Shown piece after piece: positions 32,377 to 45,049 of a stretch of DNA of 64,000 bases. The notes beneath the pieces are model-generated. The model had not been told where the DNA came from. It made no database searches and worked only from the letters and a program-made list of their open reading frames with translations. The translations under genes were made by a program, and so were the position numbers. Source of the stretch: Umbelopsis ramanniana AG (lineage: Eukaryota; Mucoromycota; Umbelopsidomycetes; Umbelopsidales; Umbelopsidaceae); assembly GCF_025399195.1 (NCBI RefSeq), contig NW_026252101.1:124001-188000 (forward strand), in the 5' to 3' direction. Positions within the stretch are counted from its first letter, which is position 1. Each line of letters opens with the position of its first letter.

Positions 32377-34303
32377 TTAGTGTTCAAATTCGTAGTGTGG
32401 GGAGTGGTCAGTTTCAATAAATTGCATTCTTGACTCTTTGGCCCCATACGCTGTAGGCGTGACCTCAATCAAGGTGTTTCTAGGAATGGGAATTCGAGGG
32501 ATTTCATCTTCGGTCCTGTCAAAGAGATAAGCATATAGACATCTCAATACTGAATCGTGAGCGATGATCAAAACATCATTCTTTTCTCGTTCTAATTCCA
32601 TAATGACTGATTCCAGGCGAACAGCTAAATCATGGTAAGACTGTATGGTTGTTGTCAGAATCACCAATATCATCGTCCATTGATTGTTCTTATATAATTG
32701 CCTACCTCAGCTCGAGGAAATCTGTGAGTGTATGGCTCCTTCTGAGCTTTGACAATCTCGTCAGGGAATTTCTCCTGCATCAAAATGTCAGATCGAAGGT
32801 AAAACACCAGCTTTTCAAAGCATTCACTTATTTACCTTGATTTCTTCAGGTGTCAATCCATCACATTCTCCAGGGTTTATCTGAGTTAAAGTAGTCTGTT
32901 GCCGGATAATGATTCCTTCTTCTGCAAAATGTAGCGCTGTTTGCTTTGAGCGTTTCCTTGCAGACGTCCATACCTTGAAAGCAATATTCTGTCAGCATCA
33001 TCTGACATATGGTCTCCTTTAACAACCTCGTCTGACATTACATTCAATGGCCGTTTGTCTTCTTCTTTAGCATTAATTTGCCGCTGTCGAGCACGGTATG
33101 AAAGTAGGAAATCTTTGAGCGCTTCAGCGTATTCATGACCTTCTGGAGCCAAATCGGGATCTTCCTTATATCGCATGTCATTCATTGAAGGTCCAGGCTA
33201 CGGGTATCGATTGACTTAGTCATATGTAGCACCACAGCTTGCAAAGATGCATACTTACCCTTGCAAAATAAATAGTCCTTGGTTGGATGTGCAAGTTCAT
33301 CAGATAGAATACTAATCTAGACTATATGGAATTTTAGCAAATGTGTTGTTACTCACATTGATCGATGAGTCGTTTGATGCTAACCTGTAAATATCCATGA
33401 ACATTGTTGACGATGATTTGCTCTCCAACATTCATCAGCTTGACAAACGGTTGGCTAAGGTCAGTCATTGTTTCGTACGTGGCCATATGTTGTTCGATTC
33501 GTTGCTATAATCAATTATGAATAAGAAAAATAATATCACACGTTTGCCTTTCCAGCCCACACGTACCTCAAAATCTTTAACAGCCTGTTCTGGATCCCAG
33601 CCAATATACTGCAAGGGTAGAATATATGTAAATAAACATGTTTCTGAATTTGTGTGTTATTAGGTACATTTGAGAGGCATACGTACATCTGGTGACGATA
33701 TTTTCACACTTCTTATGTTGGCTTGGATAACTTCTGGCTTGTTACAGATAGATTCTAGAAATGAAAGAAGGTCAGTGTTGTAATACGCTTAAACAACGGC
33801 TGTCCGACGAATACGTAATGTAATGTCCATTACCGATAAATACAGGATGAATCTGCTCTTCATTGAGGCGATCAAAAATGTATTGTCTCCTTTCTGCGCT
33901 CTCACTATTTGCGTCATACACCGCTACCTGACCGCCATCCACTGTAATCCACTTGATGAGGTCTTCAAGGCAGTCGTTGGCAATCTTAATTCTGTCCGCT
34001 TTGGCAGACTTGTTATTTGGATCGAACCAGGAGTTGGGCATGCTTCCAAGTCGGTCTCTGCGGTAGTTACCAACGCTGAACACCTTGGTAGTTACACCTA
34101 GCCAACGCATGTACCGACATAGCGATCGAGCGACGTGAGTTTTCCCTCTTGCTGGCAATCTACACAATTTCAAAGAGGAAATATTTAGTATTAGGCTTCA
34201 TAAGAGCAACTCATATATTTCATCCCTACCCAACCGTCACTATGGCTATGGCGCCAGCGTGGAAGAGTCTTCCTGAGTCTGTTTTGTATAACTGAGCGGC
34301 CAT
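32377..34303 (-). CDS. 6-phosphofructo-2-kinase/fructose-2,6-bisphosphatase family, phosphatase site altered
   Basis: Makes the glycolytic regulator fructose-2,6-bisphosphate. Ten exons: 34303-34230, 34159-33834, 33754-33687, 33608-33567, 33504-33357, 33311-33259, 33197-33042, 32988-32836, 32774-32706, 32640-32377 (1353 nt, 450 aa). Kinase domain: Walker A VGLPARGKTHVARSL across the first junction, FSVGNYRR, VAVYDANSE and VKISSPDYIGWDPE. The phosphatase domain should open with the phospho-histidine motif RHG; here it reads YFARPGPSMND, with Pro in place of His. The second histidine is kept (IIAHDSVLRCLYAY), as is VWTSARKRSKQTA. The enzyme is therefore probably a kinase with a dead or weak phosphatase, as in yeast Pfk26. 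Exon 7 encodes a 40-residue charged insert. Confidence 0.93.
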
Positions 34304-34816
34304 GGAGGATGTTACTAGTGCGTTTGTCCGCGCATGCATGTGGTAATGCCGACGAATGTGACGAGCTTATGTGACTGCCTTTCGGTTCTTGACCAGGTGC
34401 GTGCGTTTGGCCAAAACCCATCGTGGTTATAGGGAACTCTTGAAGACATTGACGTTTACCAACCATGACATGGTAATACGTTACTTGTTAATTTGATAAT
34501 AATATATTCTCTGCCATCTCGTTTGCGACCAATAAACGCGTAATTCACGAGAGGTAACATACTGCATATCCGAAAAATCTCATGATAAATCATTGGAGCA
34601 TGGCTAATCTCTATTTAGATTACAAAATCTAAAAACCTTTACTTCTTTACGCGTTACTCTTCTGCAACTAGAAGGCATTAGCTATCTCCTGTGACCCTAA
34701 GATCTGATATCAAAGTGCGGAAATTCAAATTTCAAATCTGATAAAAAATTTGGGACAAAACAGCTTTCTCCCCAGGTTACTTTTGCTGACAGCTTCGGGG
34801 TCCTTCATCTTCAGCA
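34304..34816. promoter_or_regulatory. divergent intergenic region, PFKFB and MMS19 genes
   Basis: About 510 nt between two divergent start codons. AT-rich around 34490-34770. A minus-strand frame reaches to 34466 but is out of frame with the kinase and shows no features. Confidence 0.45.
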
Positions 34817-37800
34817 ATGTCAACCATAGCCTCTAATGCGAGGGATTTTTTGACATTGCAGTACAATGATGATTATGCTCAAGCGATAATAGAACATATT
34901 CTCACTGGTATGTCAAAAATAGCTTAGTCACCAACTATATGGGCCTTTGTTAACTCGGTCACATATTATACTTGGTAGACTGGAACGACGAAACTATCAG
35001 CAGTATCGTCGATGAACTCAATAAAGTAGACAGCTCAGATTCGACAATAGGAAGAAAAGGTCAGCTATTAACACATTTGCATATAAATTGTCCATAAATG
35101 CTTCGTATTGATGAACAAGCATCAGTTGTGTATCTCGTAAACGAAATGATATCTCGGTATGAAGAGTTGAATATCCCTAATACTAGAACAGGTTCGTGCA
35201 ACTTTTTTTATGCTATTATGAAACGCGTACTCATGATCATAATTGTAGTGTTTATGCTGAGCGCCACATGTTGCCGTCTTTTACAACACCAACGACTATT
35301 GTCAGATTCTTTGCAAGCGCTTCACACATTATGTACTTGCGGGTCAATGAACGACGAGACAGCTTTACTGATTATCAAAAGGCATGCATTAGTAAACTTT
35401 GAGATCTTGATATGGATTGTCAACGCTAACTTGCAGTTCTAGTGTATTGTTTGAGCTTCCTGTACAGAAGGAGACTCAGCCTCAGCGTCAGTCAATATTC
35501 GGGATTACACTGACACTGTTACAAAACAACACAGAAGGTAAGTATCCTTTCTTGCCGGTTTTTGGAGAGATGTTACAGCGACCTGACACTCAGAAATTTG
35601 ACTTTGAAGCTCTTGTGTCTCAAAGTGATGAATTAATACCACAGTTTATACAAGCCATGGATGGCGAAAAAGACCCACGTAATTTATTAATCGCATTCAA
35701 AATATTCAAATTGATGACAAGAGTATTGGATATCTCAAAATACATCGAAGACTTATTCGAGCTGCTATGGTGCTACTTCCCAATCACATTCAAACCTCCA
35801 CCAGGCGACCCGTATGCCATCACCTCGGAAGAGCTCAAACAACACCTACGAGAATGTATTGCCGCCACACCTTATTTTGCGAAATTCGCTATGCCATCTC
35901 TACAAGAGAAGCTTGAAAATCCATCAGATGTTGTCAAGGTAATGTGACACTCTTTTTACAGGCGCCTATATATTACTCCAGTTAAAATGAAAAATATGAT
36001 GAGCTAAAGAAACAACTACTGTAACAGAAAGAAGCAATTGCAACGATCACAGTGTGCGCACCTGTATATGGTGCGCATGCCCTACTTCCAGGAATAACGG
36101 AAATATTGAGCGTTCTTTCTACTCAAATATTCTATGCAAAGGATAATGCCATGCAGTCACTGGCTCTCAGCGGCATACATGTTATTACAGCTACACTAGC
36201 CACTGGAATTAGTATAGCTGCCATATCGGATCCGATTCAACGATCACTTGACCCTTTAATTGACGAATGCATAATGGCCATGAAGCAGCCTGAGCATAAA
36301 AATGCTAGATCTGCCATCGCTCTTTTGCGCTCAGCAGCATCTGCTTCTGGTAAATACCTTGACCAAAACACTGTGTATAATCTTGTTTTCTGATTTTCGC
36401 TCAATCTCTTTAAATCACTGTCAGATCCTGCGTGTACATCCATCGTTGAGAGAGCAGTCCCATCCTTACTGTCATCATACCGGAACGCTTACAACGATAG
36501 CGAGCGAATTGCTGTGTTGGAATTGATTATCGAAATTATGGAAGCCAGTAGAACTCTTTATGGTTCAATGGATGGCCAAAAAGGTCAGAGATGACTTGTA
36601 CTGTGATGAAACCTTGATTACGCATTGCTAAACTTTCTTGTGCAGTTGACCGTGACTTCATGACACCTCTTCTATCTTTCAAAGAACCACTTCTAGACCT
36701 TTATTCAAATGCTGCTGAATCAACAACCGATTTGTTGCAATATAAAGGCTGCCATGGCTTGTACGTTATGGTCGCTTCCAGACACTTTCTCAACGAAGGA
36801 CAGGTAAGTTGTTTCTCAGTTACCTGTCGCCGGATTGGCATAGTATTAACACTTTGGAAATGACAGACATCAGGCGTGGTCAAAATTCTTACCAAAATAT
36901 CTTGCGATAGCCATTTGAGCTTATTGCGGTATGTCACTGGAAATGAACATTGAACGATAAGTCAATTACTGACATTCATCATATATTATCAGAGAGAATG
37001 CTTTAGCTTCCTTGAGGAAAATAGGCTTATTTTGCCCAAGTTCCGTGATTAATATTGCCATCCCTTTACTTCTTTCAAGACTGCAATTCAAAGATCAAAA
37101 GCAAGACATCTTGGGATTGTTAAGTCAATTGGGGGGTGTTCCCGCCATCTACGATGTGATCATACCAACACTATCAGAAGAGTTTATGCAAGCATGCGTT
37201 CAAGATCAAAAATATGCAGATTTTGTTATGAAAAAAATCGTTCAGGCTACTGAGGCAGGATTACAGAACAAAAAGGAACTAGGAGAAGAGCACCAATGGG
37301 CTGAAATGATCAGGAAAATTCTTTTATCTACTGTTCATTGTTGTCAAAATGAAGCTCCTTTATCCGCCAATACCTTGGACCTTCTTGCTTACTGGGTGGC
37401 TAATGTTGTTCGAAAGCTAAGTTCGAGGTTAGTGCTGTTGTTATAGGATGCTTGGTGTTCCCACAATACGACTGAGCCTTCATGATTTAGCACGCAAGTC
37501 ATTCTGGCCCAATTAGCATTTGATATCTACATTGGAAACCTTTCTGCGCAAGAAGGTTCAGTCACCTCACAGCAGCATGTGAATGTTCTAGCATCTAACA
37601 CAAGCGATGATGTTTCTTCACTATCCGTCGTTTTCGTTGCTATTGTATGCAATTGTCGCAAAGAGGTCATGAGCCAACATATCACGTCGATGAAAATACC
37701 ACTGAGTTGGATTCGTGCTGGCATAGAGTCAACTCATGCTGTGCGACTAACGTCATGCGCACAACTTGCAGCAGTATATGCAAACCAATGGACGAAGGGT

Positions 37801-39012
37801 AATGCGCCTTAATATAACACAATGATGGAATATTAAAAAACGATACCGTTATACTGACAATTTTTAGATGCGAGTACCTTGAACCAATTTTTGAATGAAG
37901 CACTCATAACGTATATTCAGCCAGCATTGAATGATGTAGCGTCAAGAGATCAACGGAAAAACGCAGTTGTAGTCTTAGCCTGGGTAAGTATGTTTACAGA
38001 AGGTCGAGTATCTCCAATGGAATCTTTCACTAAACTTTAATCAGCTTACCAAGGCTATGGTCATAACCGGGAAGCCTGCACTATCGTTCGATCATATCAT
38101 CAATGCCCTGCAAAATGAAGATATTGGACACGAAGCAGCTATCGCCTTCAAAGTGATTGCTGGAGAAAGTGATATTCTACTAAACAAGCAATCTTTTGCT
38201 AAATATTCTGTAAGAATGCCTTCCTTCATGAAGTTGTATCAGCTTAGAGGCAACGTAGCGCTGATACTTTATCTGCAGATATTGTATAAACAACGTCTAT
38301 ACAACACTGTCATTCATGGACTCATCAAAGGCATCAATGAACAATCTTCTGACAGTAAGTCTGGGCCGAAAAATTATTATAATCTGTCTCTCTAAGATAA
38401 TTAACCCGAACGTTATATAATGGCAGTAATACAACAAAATCATCTCATCGCACTGTGCCATATTCTTGGAAATGTACCAAAACAAGTATACATAGCTAAT
38501 CTTACAACTGTAATTACCACTCTCTCATCGTTGACGGTGAAATATTGAGCTTACATGTTACTAACCTTTCTTTGATCTAGTTATTCCCATTCTTGGTGCA
38601 GTCCTTGCGAATACCGCAAACCTTTGTGAAATTGACCGCCATACACCTTGTCGTACTGACGCTGGACCAATTACCACTGGTGGTAAAACAGCACATTCAG
38701 TCTATCATACCTTCTCTACTAGAGCTATGCCGCACCTATCCAGGCAATACCATCGCTGTCCGAGTAGATGCACTTGACTGTTTAGGAAGGTTAACGGATG
38801 GATTGCAGGCTCCAGTTTTAATGCCTTTTACAAGTACTGTCATCAAATCACTGTCCTATGTCGTAGATGATCGAAAGAGAGTGGTACGCCAAGCGGCAGT
38901 AGATTGCAGAGCATTATGGTAAGTTGAGCTAACAGTTGGTTTTAAAAATAGAGCAATGTGGGAGCCATTAACACCGTCATGTATTGCTAGGTACGCCATT
39001 GGTCAAAAATAG
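34817..39012 (+). CDS. MMS19-like cytosolic iron-sulphur assembly protein
   Basis: HEAT-repeat scaffold of the CIA targeting complex that hands Fe-S clusters to DNA polymerases and helicases. The gene has many exons (at least a dozen). The diagnostic block is intact: QFIQAMDGEKDPRNLLIAFK, then DLFELLWCYFPITFKPPPGD and PYAITSEELKQHLRECIAAT with PYFAKFAMPSLQEKL. The C-terminal HEAT part ends DDRKRVVRQAAVDCRALW joined to YAIGQK in a tiny last exon (acceptor at 38990). Exon 1 (34817-34907) and exon 2 (34979-35059) are clear; joins between about 35100 and 35450 are less certain, and I did not settle every internal junction. The start MSTIASNARDFLTLQYN is the first ATG and gives a normal-looking N-terminus. 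Confidence 0.88.
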
Positions 39013-39583
39013 GCGTCACCTTGCGCAAAGGGCGATCCGTACTTTTGAGATGTTTTCATAGTTATCCACTCCAGCTTTCTTATTTCTTTTACGTTGTATA
39101 AAGTATTCACCGACCGGTTCCCACATCGTAATCATTCATGATACGCAAATTGCTTATGTGTACAATTCTCGCCACCCTACGCGCGCTCATCACTATGTTT
39201 TGCTATAATCATTCGGTGATGACATTGAAAATTTGGTATTTACAGAAAAACATAGGCAGTAAAGCTAAAGAAAGAAAGAAAGGGCAAGTTGCATGCACTG
39301 TTGGCATAAATACGACATGAAAAATATCAAAGAAAGACAATAAGACAGTTAGCCTAGAAACGTAAATACTCAAATTATGACAAATTCTAAGCTGGCTGTA
39401 GAGAGGGATGACTTGTGCATCAAACATGAAACGTTAGGGTAGCATGTCAACAGCCCAGCTATAAGCACACAATGGCTGACGATTCTTTCGCGGCATCAAG
39501 TGAAGTGTTGAAAAATATGGAAATGCAAAAATGTATAGACCAGTTTAGGGAGAGAGAGAGGGTGAACAGGTTGGGCGAGCGAT
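39013..39583. other. convergent 3' region
   Basis: Between the 3' ends of the MMS19 and bZIP genes. AT-rich with an AGAGAGAGAGAG run at 39552. No gene seen. Confidence 0.5.
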
Positions 39584-41154
39584 TTAACGGTTATTGAGCT
39601 TATAGTCAATCACTTTTTGCAGGTCATCTTCTGTGATAGATTCACTGCAAGTTGCCTTTTTCTTCATCTCAGAGCAAAGGTCGTCGATTTCCAACTCTTC
39701 AAATTGAGGATGTTGCTGTATCATCTCCCAGGCTTGTACCGGTGTGAGGAGGGGTCCCTTGTTCTTCAAAACTGGCTCTTGATGAAGATTCTGAAGATCC
39801 CCAATATCAAAGAATTCTGTTCCTCGGAATTCTTCTTCCTTTGGAGTCATAATAGGGGCGAAAGAGCTATAATCTTCAAATTCATTTTCAAACAATGGTG
39901 GCATAAGTGTTTCTGAAAAGGTTGTGTTTTCAATGACGTTGGATGGGGTTCGATATTGGTTAAACAAACTTGAGTTTGAAATATCGTCACTGCTCATATG
40001 AGGGGCATGATTAGCCATGAAGCGATCTGCTGCTGTAGTATCGAAAGCGGCAGTGTTATCAAAGAAACTGTCGAGGTTCCCAGCCGACAAATCACCGAAG
40101 CTTGTTAAACCATTATTGCTCGAATATCCAGTGGCATCGGTCAGTACATCAGAGGCTGGAGTGGTTTCAGCCGATTTGTTAGTGTGAGGAGAGTTGGTCA
40201 ATCCAGAAGGAGAGGATGGTTCGCTGCCACTATCATCATGTGCAGATGACGGAGGAGTCCAGGCTTCTGTAGACGGAACAATGCCATCTTGTCGAAGCAG
40301 GGTCGAAGGTTGAACACCAGCATCTGGCACAAGGGCAGACGCGTTCTTGTTGAGGTTTGCTTTGGAAATGGGAAAATCGAACGTGAAGGCAGTGCCTTTA
40401 AGCAAGTAATTTTCTGCCTCCAATTTTTGGACTAATTCTTTCAGTTGCTGGTTTTCTTTTTCCAGAGTTACAGAAGTATCGGCTTGCGGATTCTGTTGCG
40501 AAGCCTCGAGCTCAGCAATACGGTCTTCCAGTTCTTTGACGTACTTTTCCTTCCTTTCGCGAAAAGCTCGTTGAGCAGCTCGATTTTGCGCCTTGCGCTT
40601 TTGCTTGGGGTCGACCGAGGAAGGCTAGGCGTCAGAACAAAGGCCGATATCGGTATTTGAAATTAGAAATAGAAAAAAAAAGCGGTATTATTACGCACTC
40701 CAAAATTTCAAAAGCTTACAGTGGGAGTGTTAGCCATCGGCTTTCTTCCAGGCTTTCGAGGGCGCTCATTATCATCGTCCTCTGTAGTCGTGAGTAGAAA
40801 AAATAGTCAGAATGGTTGGTTGATGCGGCTAAGAGCGTTCATTCAAAGCCTCATATAACATCATATGACCTACCATCGTAGCTGTCTTGGTAAGCGGCGG
40901 TATCTACATTGAGTAGACAAACGGGTTTAGTACTTTGTCAAGGACTTCTTGACATTTGAATCAAACGCCTTACGGGTGTGCTTACTGGCAGGTGACCTTC
41001 CGTTTGAATCAACTTGGTCGAATTTACGCTTGTCGTGGTCGTCATAACCTGGGCTGATAGGTTGCTCTTCCGGGCTGGCACTAGAGCTAAAGCCATCACT
41101 CAAATCCCCATCGTGAATGGTAAAGGGAGCATTTTTCAGTAAAGGGGCTGCCAT
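39584..41154 (-). CDS. Yap1/Pap1-like bZIP transcription factor
   Basis: AP-1-type bZIP regulator of oxidative-stress and detoxification genes. Four exons: 41154 to 40986 (or 40974), 40902-40873, 40781-40720, 40624-39584; 433 or 437 aa, because two phase-1 donors (GTAAGC, GTAAGG) lie 12 nt apart in exon 1. The basic region QNRAAQRAFRERKEKYVKEL carries the fungal Yap signature, followed by a leucine zipper. The C-terminus TPVQAWEMIQQHPQFEELEI then DDLCSEMKKKATCSE matches the PAP1/c-CRD domain that controls Crm1 export. Of the Yap1 redox cysteines only the two in LCSE and TCSE remain; the one before E-x-W (here PVQAWEM) and an N-terminal CRD are absent in the visible chain. Confidence 0.92.
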
Positions 41155-41376
41155 TGGGACGATGAATGAAAAAGGATGCCGCAAATGTTTTAAATGAAAA
41201 CTTCAAGAAGTAGAAAAAAAGAAAAGAAAGCAGGTGGAAAGAAAAAGAATGGAGCGGTCCGAAATTGTAAAACCCGTCAGCCAGGAGCAGCTATTGGACG
41301 AGACAAATTTCAGAGTCCTTCCTCTACTTACACCTTGAAACCAAACGTCTAAATCCCAAACATCTGTCTACCTGCC

Positions 41377-43486
41377 ATGGACAGCGTGCTCAATTGGGAT
41401 GAGGCCAGGGTTTGCAAATGGCTCTCTTCTGTCGGGTACACCGGTTATGAGAAGAAATTTCAAGGTGAATTGGATCATCCATCTCGCTCACCACCCCCCA
41501 CCTTTACTTATATCTTTTAATAGAAAATGGCATAACAGGCGACGTGCTCGTGAATTTGGATAGCGAGGCCCTGAGAGATCTTTCAATACAATCTGCAGGC
41601 ACCAGAACTGCCCTCCTCAAGAATATTTATCATCTTAAAGTACAGCACCGAGTGCCAATCAATGATTGGGACTACATCCCGCCAAGTACGTAACACTCGT
41701 TTTCCCACAATTGCTTGTATAGGTTTTCATAACTAACTGGCGTATGTATAATCTTCAACCCATCAATTAGCCATTACTTATGATAATGTATGATTATTTC
41801 TATCGATTCCGGCAGCGGATGGATTCGTGACTTAAACTTTTATATTTTTCAGGAATGGCTAGGTCATAACGGTATGTTGGATTATCGAAAGATAGAGGCT
41901 GCATTTCAGGAAAGAGGTAAGAGATCATATTGAAATATTGATCTTCTGAAGATCGTTTGGCTGATCGATTTGCTTTTTTTATTAGATGCAACAGTGAAAC
42001 ATCTGTCGGACGAATTATCCAAAATGAACAATGATATGGCTCGGTTAAGAGATGAGATGATGAGTATGTGGAAGGTTATTAAAGATAAGAAGGTATATCA
42101 ATGCGGCATTAAGTATGTGCAATTAGCGTACCGGTTTTACCTGATAAGCTAACGTTGCGCATCCCACGATCAGCCTTTGCCTGTGCCAGAATTTGAAAAG
42201 GCAAGGTCACCACAGTCAAAATACCCAAATCAGTGGTCACCGCATAATACGCGAGGAGGCCAATATGAATTGAGCCAAGAGCAAGTGAATTCACCGAATT
42301 CTCCTTTGGAGGCATCAAACTCGGCCAGAAAGATGTATCAACACGATGGGTATAATCTAGACGATGTAAGAACCAATGCGAAACACTGTTATATCGTCAT
42401 GACTGACTGCGAACTAACACATTACTATGACCTGACTTTTTTTTTCTTCTTCCCAAATTTATCTAGTTCAATAGAGGTCAACAACCAGTAACAGTCAACG
42501 ATGGTGGGGCTATCAAGGTCTACGGTGGCCGAATTGCTAACAACTCCAAAATAGAACTGGAAGCATCTAAAAATGTTCGATTGCTGCTAGACGACCCATG
42601 CTCGAAAGTAATTCCGGTGGCGCTACGAAAGTACAACGTAACAGATGATTGGTACAATTATGCGTTGTGTATACAATGGGGAACAGAAGATAATCTCCAA
42701 GGTTTGTGACATTTAAAACTGGTTGAGTACTATCAATTCTGTCCTTATTAACAGTTTCTCGATACTTTAGAGCGTGTACTTAGTTACGACGAGAAACCGC
42801 TTAGAGTTCTTCAAAAATTGAAGGATCAAAAGCAGAATCCAATGTTTACACTGAAGCACATCAAAGATTCCAAGCCATTGACGCCTCCTGGTGATAGTAA
42901 TTCGTCTTTGCTTACCAGCCCCAATTTATCACCACCACCGGGGGTTTTGGGAAGGTCGCAATCATACAAGGCAGCAACAAGCATGTCTAATCCCAACTCG
43001 TTCTCTCCTTCTCGAGCAGTACCAAAGCCCACTACATCTCTGTCATCTAGTCTACATCAACACAAAGATCTTCCAACTTCACCGCAAGAATCCTCTATGA
43101 ATACTGCAGCTGGCTCTGCAATGAGCCAGTCGTCTTCAGCGGCATCAACTTTACGTTCTCTGATGAATCCATTGGCTAAATCCAACAATAAGATGGCACC
43201 GCAGATACATACGACTAATGCCGATAATAACTCGCGATCAGGAGGATCTGGAACCCTTCTTGCAGGCAAAGCGGGTTTTGATACGCCGGTGTTGGCACCA
43301 TCCATTTCTGCACCTACTGCTTCTTCATCCACCAATAGTAAAACTCAATCTCCAAGCAAACCAGAACATTTTCTAGGTGACCTCGGGCTAGAATCTGGCA
43401 TGGCAGATGTTATATATTCCTATATGATGAACCGTTCGGATAGTAGCAGCAAGGACAGCAGCAAAGGAAATGAAGATGACATGTAA
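41377..43486 (+). CDS. Ste50-like adaptor, SAM plus Ras-association domain
   Basis: Adaptor that links Cdc42/Ras-type signals to a Ste11-type MAPKKK. Eight exons: 41377-41464, 41524-41685, 41771-41787, 41853-41916, 41986-42092, 42174-42365, 42467-42701, 42771-43486 (1581 nt, 526 aa). SAM domain at residues 5-70 (NWDEARVCKWLSSVGYTGY, GDVLVNLDSEALRDLSIQSA). A coiled-coil segment follows (VKHLSDELSKMNNDMARLRD), then a Ser/Pro linker. The RA domain (GGAIKVYGG, DDWYNYALCIQWG, ERVLSYDEKPLRVLQKLKD) is split by intron 7. The tail is long and Ser-rich. Exon 3 is just 17 nt and was placed by frame. The gene is divergent from the bZIP gene (about 220 nt). Confidence 0.87.
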
Positions 43487-43589
43487 TTTTTAGCCACCCC
43501 CACTCACTTCATTCATACCTCTCTATTAAAAAAAAATTCAGACAAAAATTTTCCCATTGTTCGCCGGCTTTGATAGTTATTTTTTCCTA

Positions 43590-44680
43590 ATGGCAGACGA
43601 CGATGCATTCGGTGCTGCTTTTGACGACGACATCTTTCTCTCAGAGAAAGTGAGGAACCCTATTGAATCCTTACAAGAGCAGAAAGCAAAATACACTGCC
43701 AAACACGATGATCATGGCGTAAGTCCTGTTGCTAGCGTTTACCCGGACTCATGTAAATGCATTCAGCTAATAAGTTGAACGTAGTGGTTCCATTCTGGAG
43801 ATTCAGTGGCACATTTGATGCAAACAAAATTAGGACCAAATCAAATTAAAATGTCCATCGAGCACGATTATCTGCACAAAAACTACCAGCGAGCTTTGCA
43901 GTCGGCTCTAGCCTACATAGCTGCTGTTGAAGATGATTCGATCGATTGCAAGATCACTAATCCCAAGGAGATCGTGGAAGCTGCTGCACTGAGTGCTTGG
44001 AAACTTGGAGATATGAAAACTGCCGTGGAGTGTGCGGATAAACTGGTAGGTGTTGGATTATCCCTCGCTTAACAACTGTCGATCCTGTCTAATGTCGCTT
44101 TAGAACTCAAGGGAACTAGGTTCGCTGCAAACCAGAGGCATCGTCTACATGCATGGTGAGCGGTACACCGATGCTATATCATGCTTTGTCGAATACAACA
44201 AAAATCGACACCTTGACTATAAACCGTGGAGGTAATGTACCAGGTACAGCTCCACATCAATATAACAGGGAAATTGGTTCTGATGTGATCTCAACTTACA
44301 GGTATATGGCTTCAACATTTTTGAAATGTTTTAATGAGGAGCCAAAGGCGAGTGATGAACTTGTGTTGCATGTTGCTCATGCTAGTGTTCAACGAGCATT
44401 GCGTATTTTGAGCTCAAGTCGATGGCCAACGGCAGATTTCGCGCAAAAGCGGTGTCAGGCTGAGTACGACGACATACAAGCTTTGCAGCAAACCATTGTA
44501 AACCTTGGAGGAGCAGCTCAAGACTACTTTGCTTACATGTCGACTCATGGCGACGTGGCTCCGGCATCACTTCAAAGTTTCAATTGGGAAGATATTATAT
44601 GGATCAACGAAGAATGCAAGAGAATCGCAGGCAACAAGGACGTGCAAGAGGAAGAACCCAAAAGTGTACGAGAGCTTTAG
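43590..44680 (+). CDS. TPR-type protein resembling C8orf76
   Basis: Probable tetratricopeptide protein of unknown function, 298 aa. Four exons: 43590-43718, 43785-44045, 44104-44231, 44302-44680 (897 nt). Helical-repeat features: HDYLHKNYQRALQSALAYIA, AALSAWKLGDMKTAVECADK, GIVYMHGERYTDAISCFVEY, and a DYKPWRYMASTFLKC segment that resembles the H-x-x-NPWNW region of animal C8orf76. The first 30 residues are acidic (MADDDAFGAAFDDDIF). It lies only about 100 nt downstream of the Ste50-like stop codon in the same direction. The C8orf76 link rests on recalled similarity and is moderate. Confidence 0.7.
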
Positions 44681-45049
44681 CTACGGAATTGTTGAATCGG
44701 ATTGCTGTTTTCTTTTACTGTCACGCTGTAACATCCATCAAATTTCATTACATCGAGACCGCCCCACTGCTCGAATTTTTGTACAATTTTATTGTAAGCA
44801 TACTAAAATATACCATTAGAAAGACGTCTGCGCATTTAGTGAGTTGTCTAGCCGCCGATTGTCATCCTTTCGTTGCATCGTTCAACTCAATAGAATAAAT
44901 ACACTTTGTCATAGAGTTACATATCCTGTGACAAGCACAAATGGTAAAGGCTCAGGAAGGTCATTGTTTACACTTTCAGATCTCGTCGCTGACGCAAACT
45001 CCATACAGCAAGATCATATAATACTAGGTTTTCAGTATTTTAATAATCA
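44681..45049. other. convergent 3' region
   Basis: Between the TPR gene and kelch protein 2, tail to tail. AATAAATAC at 44894 could be a polyadenylation signal. No gene seen. Confidence 0.5.

Noticed and set aside
32989-33041. Apparent frameshift inside the PFKFB phosphatase domain
   Set aside because: It is a 53-nt intron (GTAATG...GACAG); joining 33042 to 32988 restores the conserved VWTSAR block.
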